Below the pieces are notes generated by a model. The model made no database searches and had not been told where the DNA came from. It saw nothing but the letters and a program-made list of their open reading frames with translations. Of a DNA stretch of 50,216 nt, positions 39,704 to 49,247 are shown one piece after another. Numbering within the stretch: the first letter of the stretch is position 1; every line of letters starts with the position of its first letter. The stretch is from contig CAKUXD010000010.1 in the NCBI GenBank assembly GCA_934699705.1, positions 1 to 50,216 on the forward strand. Direction: 5' to 3'. Made by a program: the position numbers and the translations under genes. Origin of the DNA: an uncultured Candidatus Melainabacteria bacterium (GTDB taxonomy: Bacteria; Cyanobacteriota; Vampirovibrionia; Gastranaerophilales; Gastranaerophilaceae).

Positions 39704-42172
39704 ATGGAAGAAATGCAAGGTAGTACAGCTACTGCATCTCAAAAACAAGAGTATGATGCAAGTAATATTCGTGTACTTGAAGGTTTAGAGGCAGTAAGAC
39801 TACGTCCAGGTATGTATATCGGTTCAACATCTCAAAGAGGTTTGCACCACTGTATTTATGAGATTGTAGATAACTCAATTGACGAAGCTTTGGCTGGATA
39901 TTGTACAGAAATTAGAGTAAAAATCAATACTGACAATAGTATTACAGTAGAAGATAACGGTCGTGGTATCCCAGTTGATATCAAACCCGAAACAGGTAAA
40001 TCAGCATTAGAAATCGTTCACACAGTGCTTCACGCTGGCGGTAAATTCGGAGATGGCGGTTACAAGGTATCTGGCGGATTACATGGCGTAGGTGCTTCTG
40101 TTGTAAACGCATTATCAGAAAAAATGGTTGTTGAAGTTTCAAGAAATGGCGGAGTTTACAAACAAGAATACTTCCGAGGTGAACCTTCAGCTCCAGTAGA
40201 AAAAATTAGAGATACAGACAAAACTGGTACAAAATCAAGATTTTGGCCAGATCCAGAAATTTTCCAAGAAACAATTGAAGTAGATAAAGATGTTGTTGCT
40301 GGTCGTTTAAGAGAAATGGCATTCTTAAATAAAGGTTTAAAAATTATCTTTATTGACGGAAGAACAAATGAAGAACAAGTTTTCCACTATGAAGGCGGTA
40401 TTGCAGAATACGTTTTATTCTTAAACAAAAATAAAACTCCATTATTTGAAGAACCAATTTACATTGACAAAATGGTTGATGAAATGAGAGTTGAAGTTGC
40501 AATGCAATACACAGACGCTTACAACGAAAGCATTTTATCATTTGCTAACAATATTAACACACATAGCGGTGGTACTCACTTAACTGGTTTTAGAAACGGT
40601 ATTACTCGTGTATTAAACGATTATGCCCGTAAAAACAATATACTTAAAGATTCTGAAGCAAACCTAACAGGCGACGATGTTCGTGAAGGTTTAACTGCAA
40701 TTGTCAGCGTAAAACTTCCAAACCCTGAATTTGAAGGTCAAACAAAAGAAAAATTAGGTAGCCAAGAAGCTATGGGTGCAGTTCAAGACTCTATCAGAGA
40801 TAAATTCCAAGAATGGCTTGAATTTAACCCAAAAATTGCAAGAACAATTATTGAAAAAACGCTTCAAGCTCAACGCGCAAGAGAAGCAGCTAGAAAAGCA
40901 AGAGAATTAACAAGACGTAAAACTGTTCTTGAAAATTCAACTTTACCAGGTAAATTAGCAGATTGCTCAAACAGAGAGCCAGAAAAATGCGAAATCTTCC
41001 TTGTCGAAGGTGATTCGGCTGGTGGTTCAGCAAAACAAGGCAGAAACAGAATGTTCCAAGCTATCCTGCCATTAAGAGGTAAAATTTTAAACGTAGAAAA
41101 AGCTCGTTTAGATAAAATCTATGCTAACAACGAAATTCAATCAATGGTTCAAGCTTTTGGGGTTACAATTAGCAGAAACCCAGAAGAAGTTAGCTTAGAA
41201 AAACTTAGATACCATAAAATCATCATCATGACCGATGCCGATGTTGACGGTGCTCACATCAGAACATTAATGCTTACATTCTTCTTCAGATATTGTAAAC
41301 CGTTAATCGAACAAGGTTATGTTTATATCGCGCAACCACCTTTATACAAAATTACTCAAGGCAAACAAAGCGAATACTTATTCGACGAAAAAGCGCTTGA
41401 TAAAATGCTTAAAGCGAGAGGTATTAAATCGGTTTGCTTATCTGACAAAACTAAATCAAAATCTGCACAAGGCGATGATTTATTAAAATTAATATCTAAC
41501 ATGTCAGCATACTACAATTCTTACAATAACCCTATTTTAGGAAGAATTCCGGCAGTTATGCTAAGAGGTATGGTTCGTGCTGATATTCAACCAGAAGATT
41601 TTGATGATCAAGCAAAAATGAACGAACATTTAGAATACCTACAACACTATTTAAAAGACCACGCTGAGAACTACAATATCAGCGAAGCTAAGGATTACTC
41701 TTTAGAATTGAAATACAGTGCAGAAAATTCTAAATATAACTTCAAAATGCAATTAGCTGACGATGATTTTGTTTTAATTACTCAAAGTATCGTAAAAAGT
41801 AATGAATACAAACGTTTAAAAGCATCATATCCTTTAATTCGTGAATATTTAATTGAAGAAGAAGATACTTTACTTTTAGAAACTGATACAGAAACTCACG
41901 AAATTAAATCGTTTGAACAATTACATAAAATTTTAGACGATAGAGGTTCAAAAGGATTACAAATCCAACGATTTAAAGGTTTAGGTGAAATGATGCCTCA
42001 ACAACTTTGGGAAACAACAATGGACCCATCATCAAGAACTTTATTAAAAGTTAATCTTGAAGATGCAATGCTTTGCGACCAGTTATTTGACATATTAATG
42101 GGCGACAAAGTAGAGCCAAGACGTGATTTCATTCAACAACACGCAGTATATGCAACAAATATTGACGCATAA
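39704..42172 (+). CDS. gyrB: DNA gyrase subunit B
   Basis: 822 residues. GHKL ATP-binding region: IRVLEGLEAVRLRPGMYIGST, EIVDNSIDEALAG, VEDNGRGIPV and HAGGKFGDGGYKVSGGLHGVGASVVNALS. The TOPRIM domain follows (CEIFLVEGDSAGGSAKQGRNR, IIIMTDADVDGAHIRTL). The C-terminus is QIQRFKGLGEMMPQQLWETTMDP. Between the TOPRIM core and this end there is an insert of roughly 170 residues (about 560-730), as in the E. coli-type GyrB, which makes it longer than the ~640-residue short form. With GyrA it introduces negative supercoils. adk follows 32 bp downstream. Confidence 0.97.
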   Translation: MEEMQGSTATASQKQEYDASNIRVLEGLEAVRLRPGMYIGSTSQRGLHHCIYEIVDNSIDEALAGYCTEIRVKINTDNSITVEDNGRGIPVDIKPETGKSALEIVHTVLHAGGKFGDGGYKVSGGLHGVGASVVNALSEKMVVEVSRNGGVYKQEYFRGEPSAPVEKIRDTDKTGTKSRFWPDPEIFQETIEVDKDVVAGRLREMAFLNKGLKIIFIDGRTNEEQVFHYEGGIAEYVLFLNKNKTPLFEEPIYIDKMVDEMRVEVAMQYTDAYNESILSFANNINTHSGGTHLTGFRNGITRVLNDYARKNNILKDSEANLTGDDVREGLTAIVSVKLPNPEFEGQTKEKLGSQEAMGAVQDSIRDKFQEWLEFNPKIARTIIEKTLQAQRAREAARKARELTRRKTVLENSTLPGKLADCSNREPEKCEIFLVEGDSAGGSAKQGRNRMFQAILPLRGKILNVEKARLDKIYANNEIQSMVQAFGVTISRNPEEVSLEKLRYHKIIIMTDADVDGAHIRTLMLTFFFRYCKPLIEQGYVYIAQPPLYKITQGKQSEYLFDEKALDKMLKARGIKSVCLSDKTKSKSAQGDDLLKLISNMSAYYNSYNNPILGRIPAVMLRGMVRADIQPEDFDDQAKMNEHLEYLQHYLKDHAENYNISEAKDYSLELKYSAENSKYNFKMQLADDDFVLITQSIVKSNEYKRLKASYPLIREYLIEEEDTLLLETDTETHEIKSFEQLHKILDDRGSKGLQIQRFKGLGEMMPQQLWETTMDPSSRTLLKVNLEDAMLCDQLFDILMGDKVEPRRDFIQQHAVYATNIDA

Positions 42173-42204
42173 ATACAATTTAAAATCATAAAGGAATAAA
42201 AAAA

Positions 42205-42861
42205 ATGAAAAAAGAATTAATATTTTTAGGACCACCAGCATGCGGTAAAGGTACTCAAACAAGCAAATTAGCTGAATACTTAAACTTTCCTCATGTTGAT
42301 ACAGGTTCTTTATTAAGAGCTGCAGTTAAAAATAAAACACCAGAAGGCGTTACTGCAGAAAGCTACATGTCAAAAGGACAATTAGTACCAGTTGAAGTAG
42401 TTGCAGCTATTATTAAAAGAAGATTAGCTGAACCTGATTGTGCTAACGGATACGTTTTAGACGGTTTTCCAAGAAGCGTAGAACAAGCTGGCATGTTAGA
42501 AGAAATCAACAAAGAAGTCGATAAAGAAGATGCAGAATTCAGAGCTGTTTACTTTGATATTGACACAGAATTATTAATTGAAAGAATTGTAAACCGAAAA
42601 TCTTGCCCAAAATGTGGTGAAATTTATAATATGAAATTCAAAGCACCAAAAGACGGCACTCATTGCGATAAATGCGGAGATGAATTAACTCAACGCAAAG
42701 ACGATACAGAAGAAATCGCAAGAGCAAGATTTGAAACATACTACAATGAAACAGCACCTTTAACTGAATATTATGAAAATAAAGGTGTTTTGAGAAAAAT
42801 TAACGCTAACGGTACAATAGAAGAAGTTTGGGACAGACTTCTAAAAGCCGTAAACGATTAG
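42205..42861 (+). CDS. adk: Adenylate kinase (zinc-lid type)
   Basis: 218 residues. P-loop GPPACGKGTQ (residues 8-17), then VDTGSLLRAAV, GYVLDGFPRSVEQA and a long LID with four Cys: CPKCGEIYNMKFKAPKDGTHCDKCGDEL (about 133-160), a Zn-binding lid. It interconverts ATP, ADP and AMP. RBS AAGGAA precedes it. A terminator-like hairpin separates it from map. Confidence 0.96.
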   Translation: MKKELIFLGPPACGKGTQTSKLAEYLNFPHVDTGSLLRAAVKNKTPEGVTAESYMSKGQLVPVEVVAAIIKRRLAEPDCANGYVLDGFPRSVEQAGMLEEINKEVDKEDAEFRAVYFDIDTELLIERIVNRKSCPKCGEIYNMKFKAPKDGTHCDKCGDELTQRKDDTEEIARARFETYYNETAPLTEYYENKGVLRKINANGTIEEVWDRLLKAVND

Positions 42862-42864
42862 TAC

Positions 42865-42890
42865 AAAAGGAGAGTTCACGCTCTCCTTTT
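42865..42890 (+). terminator. Hairpin terminator after adk
   Basis: AAAAGGAGAG and CTCTCCTTTT, 10-bp perfect stem around six bases, immediately before a weaker U-tract; map starts 20 bases farther on, so it may act as an attenuator. Confidence 0.7.
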
Positions 42891-42910
42891 TAAAATGAAA
42901 GCAGGAAATT

Positions 42911-43672
42911 ATGATTAAGAGAAAATCCAGAGAAGAAATTAAACGAATGAAACATGCAGGACACATTGTTGCTCTTGTACACAAGGCGATGAAAGAAAAC
43001 ATCAAACCTGGTTTGTCAACAAAAGACCTTGACGATATCGCAATGGAAATAATTCATTCAAACAGAGCAGTGCCGACATTTTTAGGCTACAACGGATTTC
43101 CTGCTAGTATTTGTACTTCAATTAACGAAAATGTCGTACATGGAATTCCTTCAAAAGACGTTATATTAAAAGAAGGCGATATAATCAGCGTTGACGTAGG
43201 GGCTACTTATGGCGGAATGGTTGGTGATAGTGCCTGGACTTATCCAGTGGGTGAAATTTCAGACGAATTAAAGCGTTTATTAGCCGTAACCGAAGAATCT
43301 CTTTTTGCAGGGATAAAACAAATGCGTGCAGGAAACGTTTTAGATGATATTTCAAGTGCGATTGAAGCCGTCGCAAACAGAGAAAAATTAGGCATCGTGC
43401 GTCAATATGGCGGTCATGGTGTAGGTCATTCAATGCATGAAGACCCATTTTTATTCAATTATAGCGTTGGTAACAAAACTGTCATAAAATCTGGCTATGT
43501 TATAGCAATCGAACCAATGTTAAACCTTGGTTGCGATGAGGTGGACTCATTAAGCGACGGTTGGACAGTTCAAACTGCAGACAAAAAACCATCTGCCCAT
43601 TTTGAACATACAGTTCTTGCAACAGATGGCGAACCTGAATTAATGACAATTATTAGAGAAGAATTCCTTTAA
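42911..43672 (+). CDS. map: Methionine aminopeptidase type I
   Basis: 253 residues. Removes N-terminal Met from new proteins. Metal ligands are in VDVGATYGGMVGDSAWTYPVG (two Asp), HGVGHSMHEDP (His), IEPMLNLG (Glu) and AHFEHTVLATD (Glu). Length matches the type I form. A GCAGG ribosome-binding site precedes the ATG. It follows gyrB-adk on the same strand. Confidence 0.97.
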   Translation: MIKRKSREEIKRMKHAGHIVALVHKAMKENIKPGLSTKDLDDIAMEIIHSNRAVPTFLGYNGFPASICTSINENVVHGIPSKDVILKEGDIISVDVGATYGGMVGDSAWTYPVGEISDELKRLLAVTEESLFAGIKQMRAGNVLDDISSAIEAVANREKLGIVRQYGGHGVGHSMHEDPFLFNYSVGNKTVIKSGYVIAIEPMLNLGCDEVDSLSDGWTVQTADKKPSAHFEHTVLATDGEPELMTIIREEFL

Positions 43673-43693
43673 TCTTTAAGAAAATAAACTATA

Positions 43694-43713
43694 TGCATGA
43701 TACGAAGCATGCA
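43694..43713 (+). repeat. Inverted repeat upstream of motA
   Basis: TGCATG, eight bases, CATGCA, extended imperfectly by AACTA...TAGTT. No T-run, so it may be an operator or 5' UTR hairpin. Confidence 0.5.
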
Positions 43714-43756
43714 AATATGTAGTTAAATAGTATTGCAATAGAATATGGAGTAAAAT

Positions 43757-44527
43757 ATGGATATTTTTGCAATAGTAGGCTTATTTTTTGGTATAACCTT
43801 TATCCTTGTTGGACAAGCGTTGGAAGGTGGTAATATGGGGCAATTACTACAAGTAACTGCCGCATTTATCGTATTCGGTGGTACTGGAGGTGCAGTACTT
43901 TTAAGTTTTCCACCAGCAATTCTAAAAAAAGCTATTTTATTAATTAAAGATGTATTTTTCCCACCACAAGTTGATTTACAAGCTATTATTACAGAAATAG
44001 GTAAATTTGCTCAAAAAGCTAGACGCGAAGGTTTAATTGTACTTGAACGTGAAGCTAGAGGTGCAAGCGATCCTATATTAACAATGGGACTAGAAGCCGT
44101 TGCCGACGGCGCTGACCCAACTTTAGTGCAAAGCATGATGGAAAACCAAATTAATCAACAAGAAATTGAAGTTCATACTGCTGCAAAAGTATTTGAATCT
44201 GCAGGTGGTTATTCTCCAACATTAGGTATTATCGGTGCAGTAATGGGGTTAATCCAAGTTATGCAGAACTTATCAGACCCTTCAGCTTTAGGTGCTGGTA
44301 TTGCGGTTGCGTTCGTTGCAACAATTTATGGTTTATTTGCAGCAAACTTATTATTAATCCCTCTAGGCACACGTATTAGATTAAATTATAGTAAAGTATT
44401 TTTAGGTAAAGAATTAATGTTAGAAGGCGTTTTAGCTATTCAAGCTGGTGAATCTCCTGCATTAATTGAAAGAAAACTACAATCATTTGTAATTGATAAA
44501 GAAACAACTCAGGAAGAAGTAGAATAA
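43757..44527 (+). CDS. motA: Flagellar-type stator protein MotA
   Basis: 256 residues with four hydrophobic stretches, two near the N-terminus (ITFILVGQALEGGN, LQVTAAFIVFGGTGGAVLLSFPP) and two in the C-terminal half (SPTLGIIGAVMGLIQVMQNL, AVAFVATIYGLFAANLLLIPLG). The cytoplasmic loop has the family EGLIVLEREA, followed by DPxxxxGLEAVADG. This is the standard MotA/PomA layout with the pore Pro residues in SPTLGIIGAVMG. It forms a proton channel with MotB, whose gene starts one base after its stop. No other flagellar gene is in the window. Confidence 0.92.
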   Translation: MDIFAIVGLFFGITFILVGQALEGGNMGQLLQVTAAFIVFGGTGGAVLLSFPPAILKKAILLIKDVFFPPQVDLQAIITEIGKFAQKARREGLIVLEREARGASDPILTMGLEAVADGADPTLVQSMMENQINQQEIEVHTAAKVFESAGGYSPTLGIIGAVMGLIQVMQNLSDPSALGAGIAVAFVATIYGLFAANLLLIPLGTRIRLNYSKVFLGKELMLEGVLAIQAGESPALIERKLQSFVIDKETTQEEVE

Positions 44528-44528
44528 T

Positions 44529-45656
44529 ATGGCTAAAAAGAAACTACCAGAGGAGCATGAAAACTTAGAAAGATGGCTTGTTTCGTATGGTGATTTTATC
44601 ACTTTATTATTCGCAACTTTCGTAGTACTTTATGCCTTATCTCAAATAGATATCACAGAATTTGCGAAATTAGAAGATAGCATAAAAAAAGCTTTCAATG
44701 CTCCTAGTTTAATTGAAGGTTCTGATGCAATTTTAGATGAAAACGGCAATAGTATTCTTGATGCAAGCTCTGCTGATGCGATAATTCCACCACTTATGCT
44801 TGAATATATAAGCCAAAAATATGAAGATAAATCTTTTGAAGAAATAAAAGATGCAATTGATGAAATGAAACAAAATGGAGATTTGGAAGGTGTTGATGCA
44901 CAAATTACAGATAAAGGTCTTTTAATTTCATTTAAAGATGACTTTTTATTTTATTCAGCGTCTGCAACATTGACAGACAAAGCAATGAAAACTCTTGATG
45001 ATATTGGCGTATTAATTGGTGAAAAATTTGCACTTCACTACATTAGAGTTGAAGGTCATACTGATAACCAACCAATAAATACATTTATGTTTCCATCAAA
45101 CTGGGAATTATCTGGCGCACGTTCAAGTTCTATTATTAGATATTTAATTGATAGATTTAAGTTCATGCCAAATATCTTTACTGCAGTTGGTTATGGTGAA
45201 ACTCGACCAATTGCAGACAACAAAACTGCAGAAGGCAGAACTAAAAACAGACGTGTTGAAATTTTGATATTAAAGAATAAATTCAAATCATTTGAACATG
45301 CTTCAAGTTCTATAATGAAACAATCTAAAAAAGCTCAGGAAGCTTTTCAAAAAGAACGCATGTCGACAATTCAAAGGATAAAAGACGGTTCAAAAGCTTT
45401 AAATAATTTAAAAGCTAATAATAAAGAAAGAACTATTACATTAGATTCAACGGCTAAATCAACAACTGATTTTTATGCAGAAACAGAAACTGAAAAACAA
45501 AAATCATTATCAATAAAAAATAAAACTTTATACGAACAATCCACGATTAAGGATAACCAAGCCAAAAACGAAGATGACAACTGGTTAAACGTTCCTAAGA
45601 ACAATAAGGTTTTGCAAAAAGATATTAACGCTCAATTTGATATGGTAGGTCAATAA
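44529..45656 (+). CDS. motB: Flagellar-type stator protein MotB
   Basis: 375 residues. The N-terminal RWLVSYGDFITLLFATFVVLYALSQID (about residues 15-41) contains the conserved proton-accepting Asp (YGDFxTLL). The OmpA-like peptidoglycan-binding domain is at about 150-260: IRVEGHTDNQPINT, FPSNWELSGARSSSIIRYLI and EGRTKNRRVEILI. The C-terminal ~115 residues are an unusual, Lys-, Ser- and Asn-rich extension not found in E. coli MotB; it may carry a lineage-specific contact. Confidence 0.93.
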   Translation: MAKKKLPEEHENLERWLVSYGDFITLLFATFVVLYALSQIDITEFAKLEDSIKKAFNAPSLIEGSDAILDENGNSILDASSADAIIPPLMLEYISQKYEDKSFEEIKDAIDEMKQNGDLEGVDAQITDKGLLISFKDDFLFYSASATLTDKAMKTLDDIGVLIGEKFALHYIRVEGHTDNQPINTFMFPSNWELSGARSSSIIRYLIDRFKFMPNIFTAVGYGETRPIADNKTAEGRTKNRRVEILILKNKFKSFEHASSSIMKQSKKAQEAFQKERMSTIQRIKDGSKALNNLKANNKERTITLDSTAKSTTDFYAETETEKQKSLSIKNKTLYEQSTIKDNQAKNEDDNWLNVPKNNKVLQKDINAQFDMVGQ

Positions 45657-45658
45657 AC

Positions 45659-46282
45659 ATGGAATATTACGTTGGAATTTCAATGTCTATGGCGTCAACC
45701 GTTGAAACTGGTATTGCGGTTTTAGATAATTTAGGCAAAATAATTTTACTGGACAAAGAATATTCAATGAAGGATATTCAATTCTTTTTAGATAATTATT
45801 CTTCTCTAAAACAATCTCATATTGCGATTTCGTTACCTTGGGATAACTCAATGTTAGAGGGTAAATGGCGAATTTTATCTAAACCTTATCAAATGGTTAG
45901 AACTAACGAAAATTTATTAAATAGAGATAACTGGACACAAAGATACTCTACAAGAGGGTGTGAGTATTTCAGAAATCTTAGTCAAAGCGGGATAGACATT
46001 TGCCGATTTGAATTATATTTAACGCGCCAAAAACTCAATTTAAGCTCGTATTTTAAAGAAAGAACACCAGCTGACTGTAAATTTTTACAAAACGCATTAA
46101 AAACAGAGTATCAATTTGAAGATATTCCGCCAAATATGATGCCAATGGCTCAACTTGAAGCAATAGTTGGGGCTTTAATTATGCGTGAGCGTTCAAAAAA
46201 TCCTGAAAATATAGAAAAAATCTTCGAATTTGGAAACCTTGATGTAATTAATATTAAAAATAAAATTGTAACAATTTTGTAA
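45659..46282 (+). CDS. Protein of unknown function, possible RNase H-like fold
   Basis: 207 residues, starting three bases after motB. MEYYVGISMSMASTVETGIAVLDNLGKIILLDKEYSMKDIQFFLDNYSS resembles the beginning of an RNase H-like/DUF429 protein, but the usual first catalytic Asp (VGIDx) is absent, replaced by ISMS. HIAISLPWDNSMLEGKWRI may correspond to a second strand. If correct, it is inactive; the assignment is weak. Its position suggests co-transcription with motAB, but a functional tie is unproven. Confidence 0.5.
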   Translation: MEYYVGISMSMASTVETGIAVLDNLGKIILLDKEYSMKDIQFFLDNYSSLKQSHIAISLPWDNSMLEGKWRILSKPYQMVRTNENLLNRDNWTQRYSTRGCEYFRNLSQSGIDICRFELYLTRQKLNLSSYFKERTPADCKFLQNALKTEYQFEDIPPNMMPMAQLEAIVGALIMRERSKNPENIEKIFEFGNLDVINIKNKIVTIL

Positions 46283-46300
46283 TAACATATCGAAATACTA

Positions 46301-46339
46301 GCAATTTTTGACCTTCATAGACATTAAATCAGTATCAAT
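46301..46339 (+). promoter_or_regulatory. Promoter-like region of the HEAT-like gene
   Basis: GCAATTTTT (starting 61 bases before the ATG at 46362) followed by TTGACC (46308-46313), with ATCAGTATCAAT at 46328-46339. Both motifs are shared with the region ahead of the DHH gene (29885-29922). Confidence 0.45.
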
Positions 46340-46361
46340 AAGTGTGTATAGAAAGGTTAAA

Positions 46362-47267
46362 ATGTTTCCAAATATGATGATTAATCCAATTCAACCGGTT
46401 CAAGCTTTTCCGATTAATCCGTTCATGCAACCAATGACAATCAAAATTGATATCACACCTGCAGGCGTTCAAGTAAATAAACCTGAAGCAAAACCTGCTC
46501 AAAAAACAGAAGAAAAAAAGCAACCTTCAGTTTATGACATGCCAAAAGCATCAGTATATGAGCCTAAAAAAGCTGATGAAAAGGAAACAAAAAATAAAGA
46601 AATTACTGCTTCACAAGCATTAGCTGCACAAGCTATGGTTCAACCTGCACCTGCTAAAGTTGCAGAAGTTGCAAAAACAGAAGCTCCAAAAACAGATAAT
46701 AAAAAAGTTGTTAATAAAAAACCAGAAATCGTAGCACCAGAAAAAATGAAAACTGGTATTGACTTAAATGGTTTAATTGCAATTTTAACAAGCCCTGATT
46801 ACGAAGAACAAGCTGACGCAATGGAAGCAATGTCAGAAGTTACTTTATACGCTCCAGAGCGTGCTGGCGAACTTTTAGATAACAAAGTTGTTGATACATT
46901 ATTAAACATAATGGAGAAAGACACATCAAAACTTCAAGGTAAGGAAAAAGAATTAGCAGAAAGAAACAAAGAATACGCAATGTTTACAACTGCTACATTA
47001 CAAAAATTATATGCTGATGAAGTTAAAGATGTAGCAAAAGCAACAGTTCCGGTTGATGATTTAATCGGCATGGCAGGCATTGTTAATCAATTAAAAACAA
47101 ACCCTAACGCTAGTATTCGCGAGGCGGCTGTTGCATCTTTGGGTTATGTTAGCAAACCTGAATACAAGAAAGATCTTTCAGGCTTATTAAAAGAAGCAAC
47201 AAATGACCAAGACGCAACTGTTAAGGCTCAAGCTAATAAACAATTAGAAAAAGTTATGAATGCGTAA
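46362..47267 (+). CDS. HEAT-like repeat protein with Pro/Lys-rich N-terminus
   Basis: 301 residues from the ATG at 46362, preceded by GAAAGG; an upstream ATG at 46308 is in the promoter-like region and not used. N-terminus is Met/Pro/Ala-rich (MFPNMMINPIQPVQAFPINPF), then a Lys/Pro/Ala disordered zone (to about 145). The C-terminal half has helical repeats: DLNGLIAILTSPDYEEQADAMEAMSEV, VVDTLLNIMEKDTS and GIVNQLKTNPNASIREAAVASLGYVSKPEYKKDLSGLLKEATNDQDATVKAQANKQLEKVM, like HEAT repeats. No catalytic motif. Terminator at 47287-47317. Confidence 0.75.
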   Translation: MFPNMMINPIQPVQAFPINPFMQPMTIKIDITPAGVQVNKPEAKPAQKTEEKKQPSVYDMPKASVYEPKKADEKETKNKEITASQALAAQAMVQPAPAKVAEVAKTEAPKTDNKKVVNKKPEIVAPEKMKTGIDLNGLIAILTSPDYEEQADAMEAMSEVTLYAPERAGELLDNKVVDTLLNIMEKDTSKLQGKEKELAERNKEYAMFTTATLQKLYADEVKDVAKATVPVDDLIGMAGIVNQLKTNPNASIREAAVASLGYVSKPEYKKDLSGLLKEATNDQDATVKAQANKQLEKVMNA

Positions 47268-47286
47268 TTAAAAATATTTTAGCAAG

Positions 47287-47317
47287 AAAAAGCGGTAGAA
47301 ATTCTATCGCTTTTTTT
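47287..47317 (+). terminator. Terminator after the HEAT-like gene (bidirectional)
   Basis: AAAAAGCGGTAGAA and TTCTATCGCTTTTT (one G-U pair), with T's on both sides. The convergent small gene at 47304 ends inside it. Confidence 0.75.
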
Positions 47318-47531
47318 GTTGAGGATTTACTTTGAATAAAGGCTTTTTAACTTGATTTTGCTTTTGTTTAACCTGTTTCATATTATTTTTATCAATTTTT
47401 ACAATCGCGTCTTTTTTATTTTTTACGACTATATCATCTATTTTGCAAGCGCCACCCGTAATAGAGCAACTTGCAAATGCCGAATTACAGATAAATAAGA
47501 GAATTAGCATTATTAAAGACTTTTTAAACAT
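47304..47531 (-). CDS. Small secreted protein of unknown function
   Basis: 75 residues. N-terminal signal peptide MFKKSLIMLILLFICNSAFAS, cleavage likely after AFA. The mature part has two early cysteines (SCSITGGACKIDD), then a basic tail (KNKKDAIVKIDKNNMKQVKQKQ). A TATAAT is present on the minus strand (47548-47553) and AGGTGG just before the start. It ends inside a shared terminator. Confidence 0.65.
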   Translation of the reverse strand: MFKKSLIMLILLFICNSAFASCSITGGACKIDDIVVKNKKDAIVKIDKNNMKQVKQKQNQVKKPLFKVNPQQKKR

Positions 47532-47594
47532 ACTTCCACCTAATTCAATTATAAGTCATTGTATAGCCAAAAACATTAACAAAAAGGACTAAAT

Positions 47595-49247
47595 TTAATT
47601 AGCAGAAAGTAGTGATTTTGCAAAATCTAAAGCTGATTTTGATGTATCACCAGATGCCAAACTTGCAATAGCAATAACTTTTTTATCTTCGTCTAGCGTT
47701 TCAATTTTCAAGGAAGTTGTATCCGTTTGTTCTTTAGAAACAAACAAATGATTTTTAGCTTTTGATGCAATAATAGCCTGATGTGTAATTAAAATAATTT
47801 GGCGATAATTTGCGAGTTCAGAAATCTCATCAGCAACGCTTTGAGCAGCCTTACCCGAAATCCCTGTATCTATTTCATCAAAAATAACCGTATCAATTTC
47901 ATCAGCTTTAGCGAAAATCGTCTTAATTGCAAGCATAACTCGAGAAATTTCCCCACCTGAAGCAACTTTTGCTAAAGGAGCTAAATCTTGCGAAATATTT
48001 GTAGAAATATAAAATTCAACATCATCTACACCGTCAAACGACAAATCTTTCGGCGTAATTCTAATCTCAAATCTTGATTTTGGAAGTTCTAATTTTTCTA
48101 ATTCTTCAACAATAAGTGAAGATAAGACTTTTGCATAATTTTTTCGATTTTGAGAAATTTTTTGTGCTAACTCATTCAAGATTTTCAAGGATTTATCAAT
48201 TTTTACTTGAATTTCATCGATTAAAGCGGAAGAATATTCAATAGTGTTCAATTCTTTTGATAAATCCTGATAAGTTTGTAAAACTTCTTCCAAATTTGCG
48301 CCATATTTTCTTTTTAACTTATCAAACAAATACAATCGTTCTTGGATTTCATTAAGCCTTTGCTCATCGCCAGATAAAGAGCCTGCATAATCTCTCAAAA
48401 CTGAGGAGATATCTCTGGCTTTTTCAGCAAAATCAATAACTTCCTGTTCTATATTTTCAAGGGAATTATCCATAGAAACGGCGCGCGAAATATTTGATTT
48501 AATTTGCAAAACTGCATCTATAATCGAGCCTTCATCACCGTTTAAAGCCCAATACGCACTTTGAGTAAGTTCTTTTAATTTTTCTGCATTTTCAAGTACA
48601 GTAAGCTCTTGTTTTAAAGTTTCTTCTTCAGTAATATCTTCAATTTGAGCTTGTTCAATTTCGTCTATTTGAAATTTAAGAAAATCAATTTGAGATTCAG
48701 TTGCATTCGCTGAATTTTTAGCACTGTCTAAATCCTGTAAAAGCGCCAAATACTCTTTGTACAAGTTTTTATATTCTTTCAAATCCTCGCCATATACGCC
48801 TTTTGCATAGTTATCTAACAATACAATATGTGATTTTGGTTGCAAAAAAGAATAAGTCTGATGTTGAGAGTGAATATCCAAAAACAAATCCTTCAAGGAT
48901 TTTACAAAATCCTGATTAACCAAAGTTCCATTAACTCTGGAGCGTGAAGAATTAGCCGTAATTTCGCGCGACAAAATAATTTCGCTATCATAATCAATTC
49001 CATTTTCATCAAACAACTCTTTACAATTTTGATTATAATTATTTAAAACCAATTCAACAACAGCTTTTTCTGCGTCATTTTTAATAACATCTTTAGAGCA
49101 TTTAGCACCAAAAGCTATATCAATAGCGTTAATCAGAATACTTTTTCCAGCGCCAGTTTCCCCAGTAATAACATTCAATCCGTCAGTAAAATCGACAGTC
49201 AAATCATCAATCAGGATATAGTTTTTAACGTGAATTGAAGTAATCAT
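47595..49247 (-). CDS. recN: DNA repair protein RecN
   Basis: 550 residues from ATG at 49247 (MITSIHVKNYILIDDLTVDF), the usual family start; the frame open beyond it lies inside nadK. An SMC-like ATPase in double-strand break repair. Walker A GETGAGKSILINAID (residues 31-45), two coiled-coil arms (about 155-360), signature LAKVASGGEISRVMLAIK (about 424-441), Walker B TVIFDEIDTGISGKAAQ and HQAII. Its ATG overlaps the nadK stop by four bases. Confidence 0.97.
   Translation of the reverse strand: MITSIHVKNYILIDDLTVDFTDGLNVITGETGAGKSILINAIDIAFGAKCSKDVIKNDAEKAVVELVLNNYNQNCKELFDENGIDYDSEIILSREITANSSRSRVNGTLVNQDFVKSLKDLFLDIHSQHQTYSFLQPKSHIVLLDNYAKGVYGEDLKEYKNLYKEYLALLQDLDSAKNSANATESQIDFLKFQIDEIEQAQIEDITEEETLKQELTVLENAEKLKELTQSAYWALNGDEGSIIDAVLQIKSNISRAVSMDNSLENIEQEVIDFAEKARDISSVLRDYAGSLSGDEQRLNEIQERLYLFDKLKRKYGANLEEVLQTYQDLSKELNTIEYSSALIDEIQVKIDKSLKILNELAQKISQNRKNYAKVLSSLIVEELEKLELPKSRFEIRITPKDLSFDGVDDVEFYISTNISQDLAPLAKVASGGEISRVMLAIKTIFAKADEIDTVIFDEIDTGISGKAAQSVADEISELANYRQIILITHQAIIASKAKNHLFVSKEQTDTTSLKIETLDEDKKVIAIASLASGDTSKSALDFAKSLLSAN

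Noticed and set aside
43757..45656. Start of a flagellar gene cluster
   Set aside because: Neighbouring genes (map, unknown, HEAT-like) are not flagellar.
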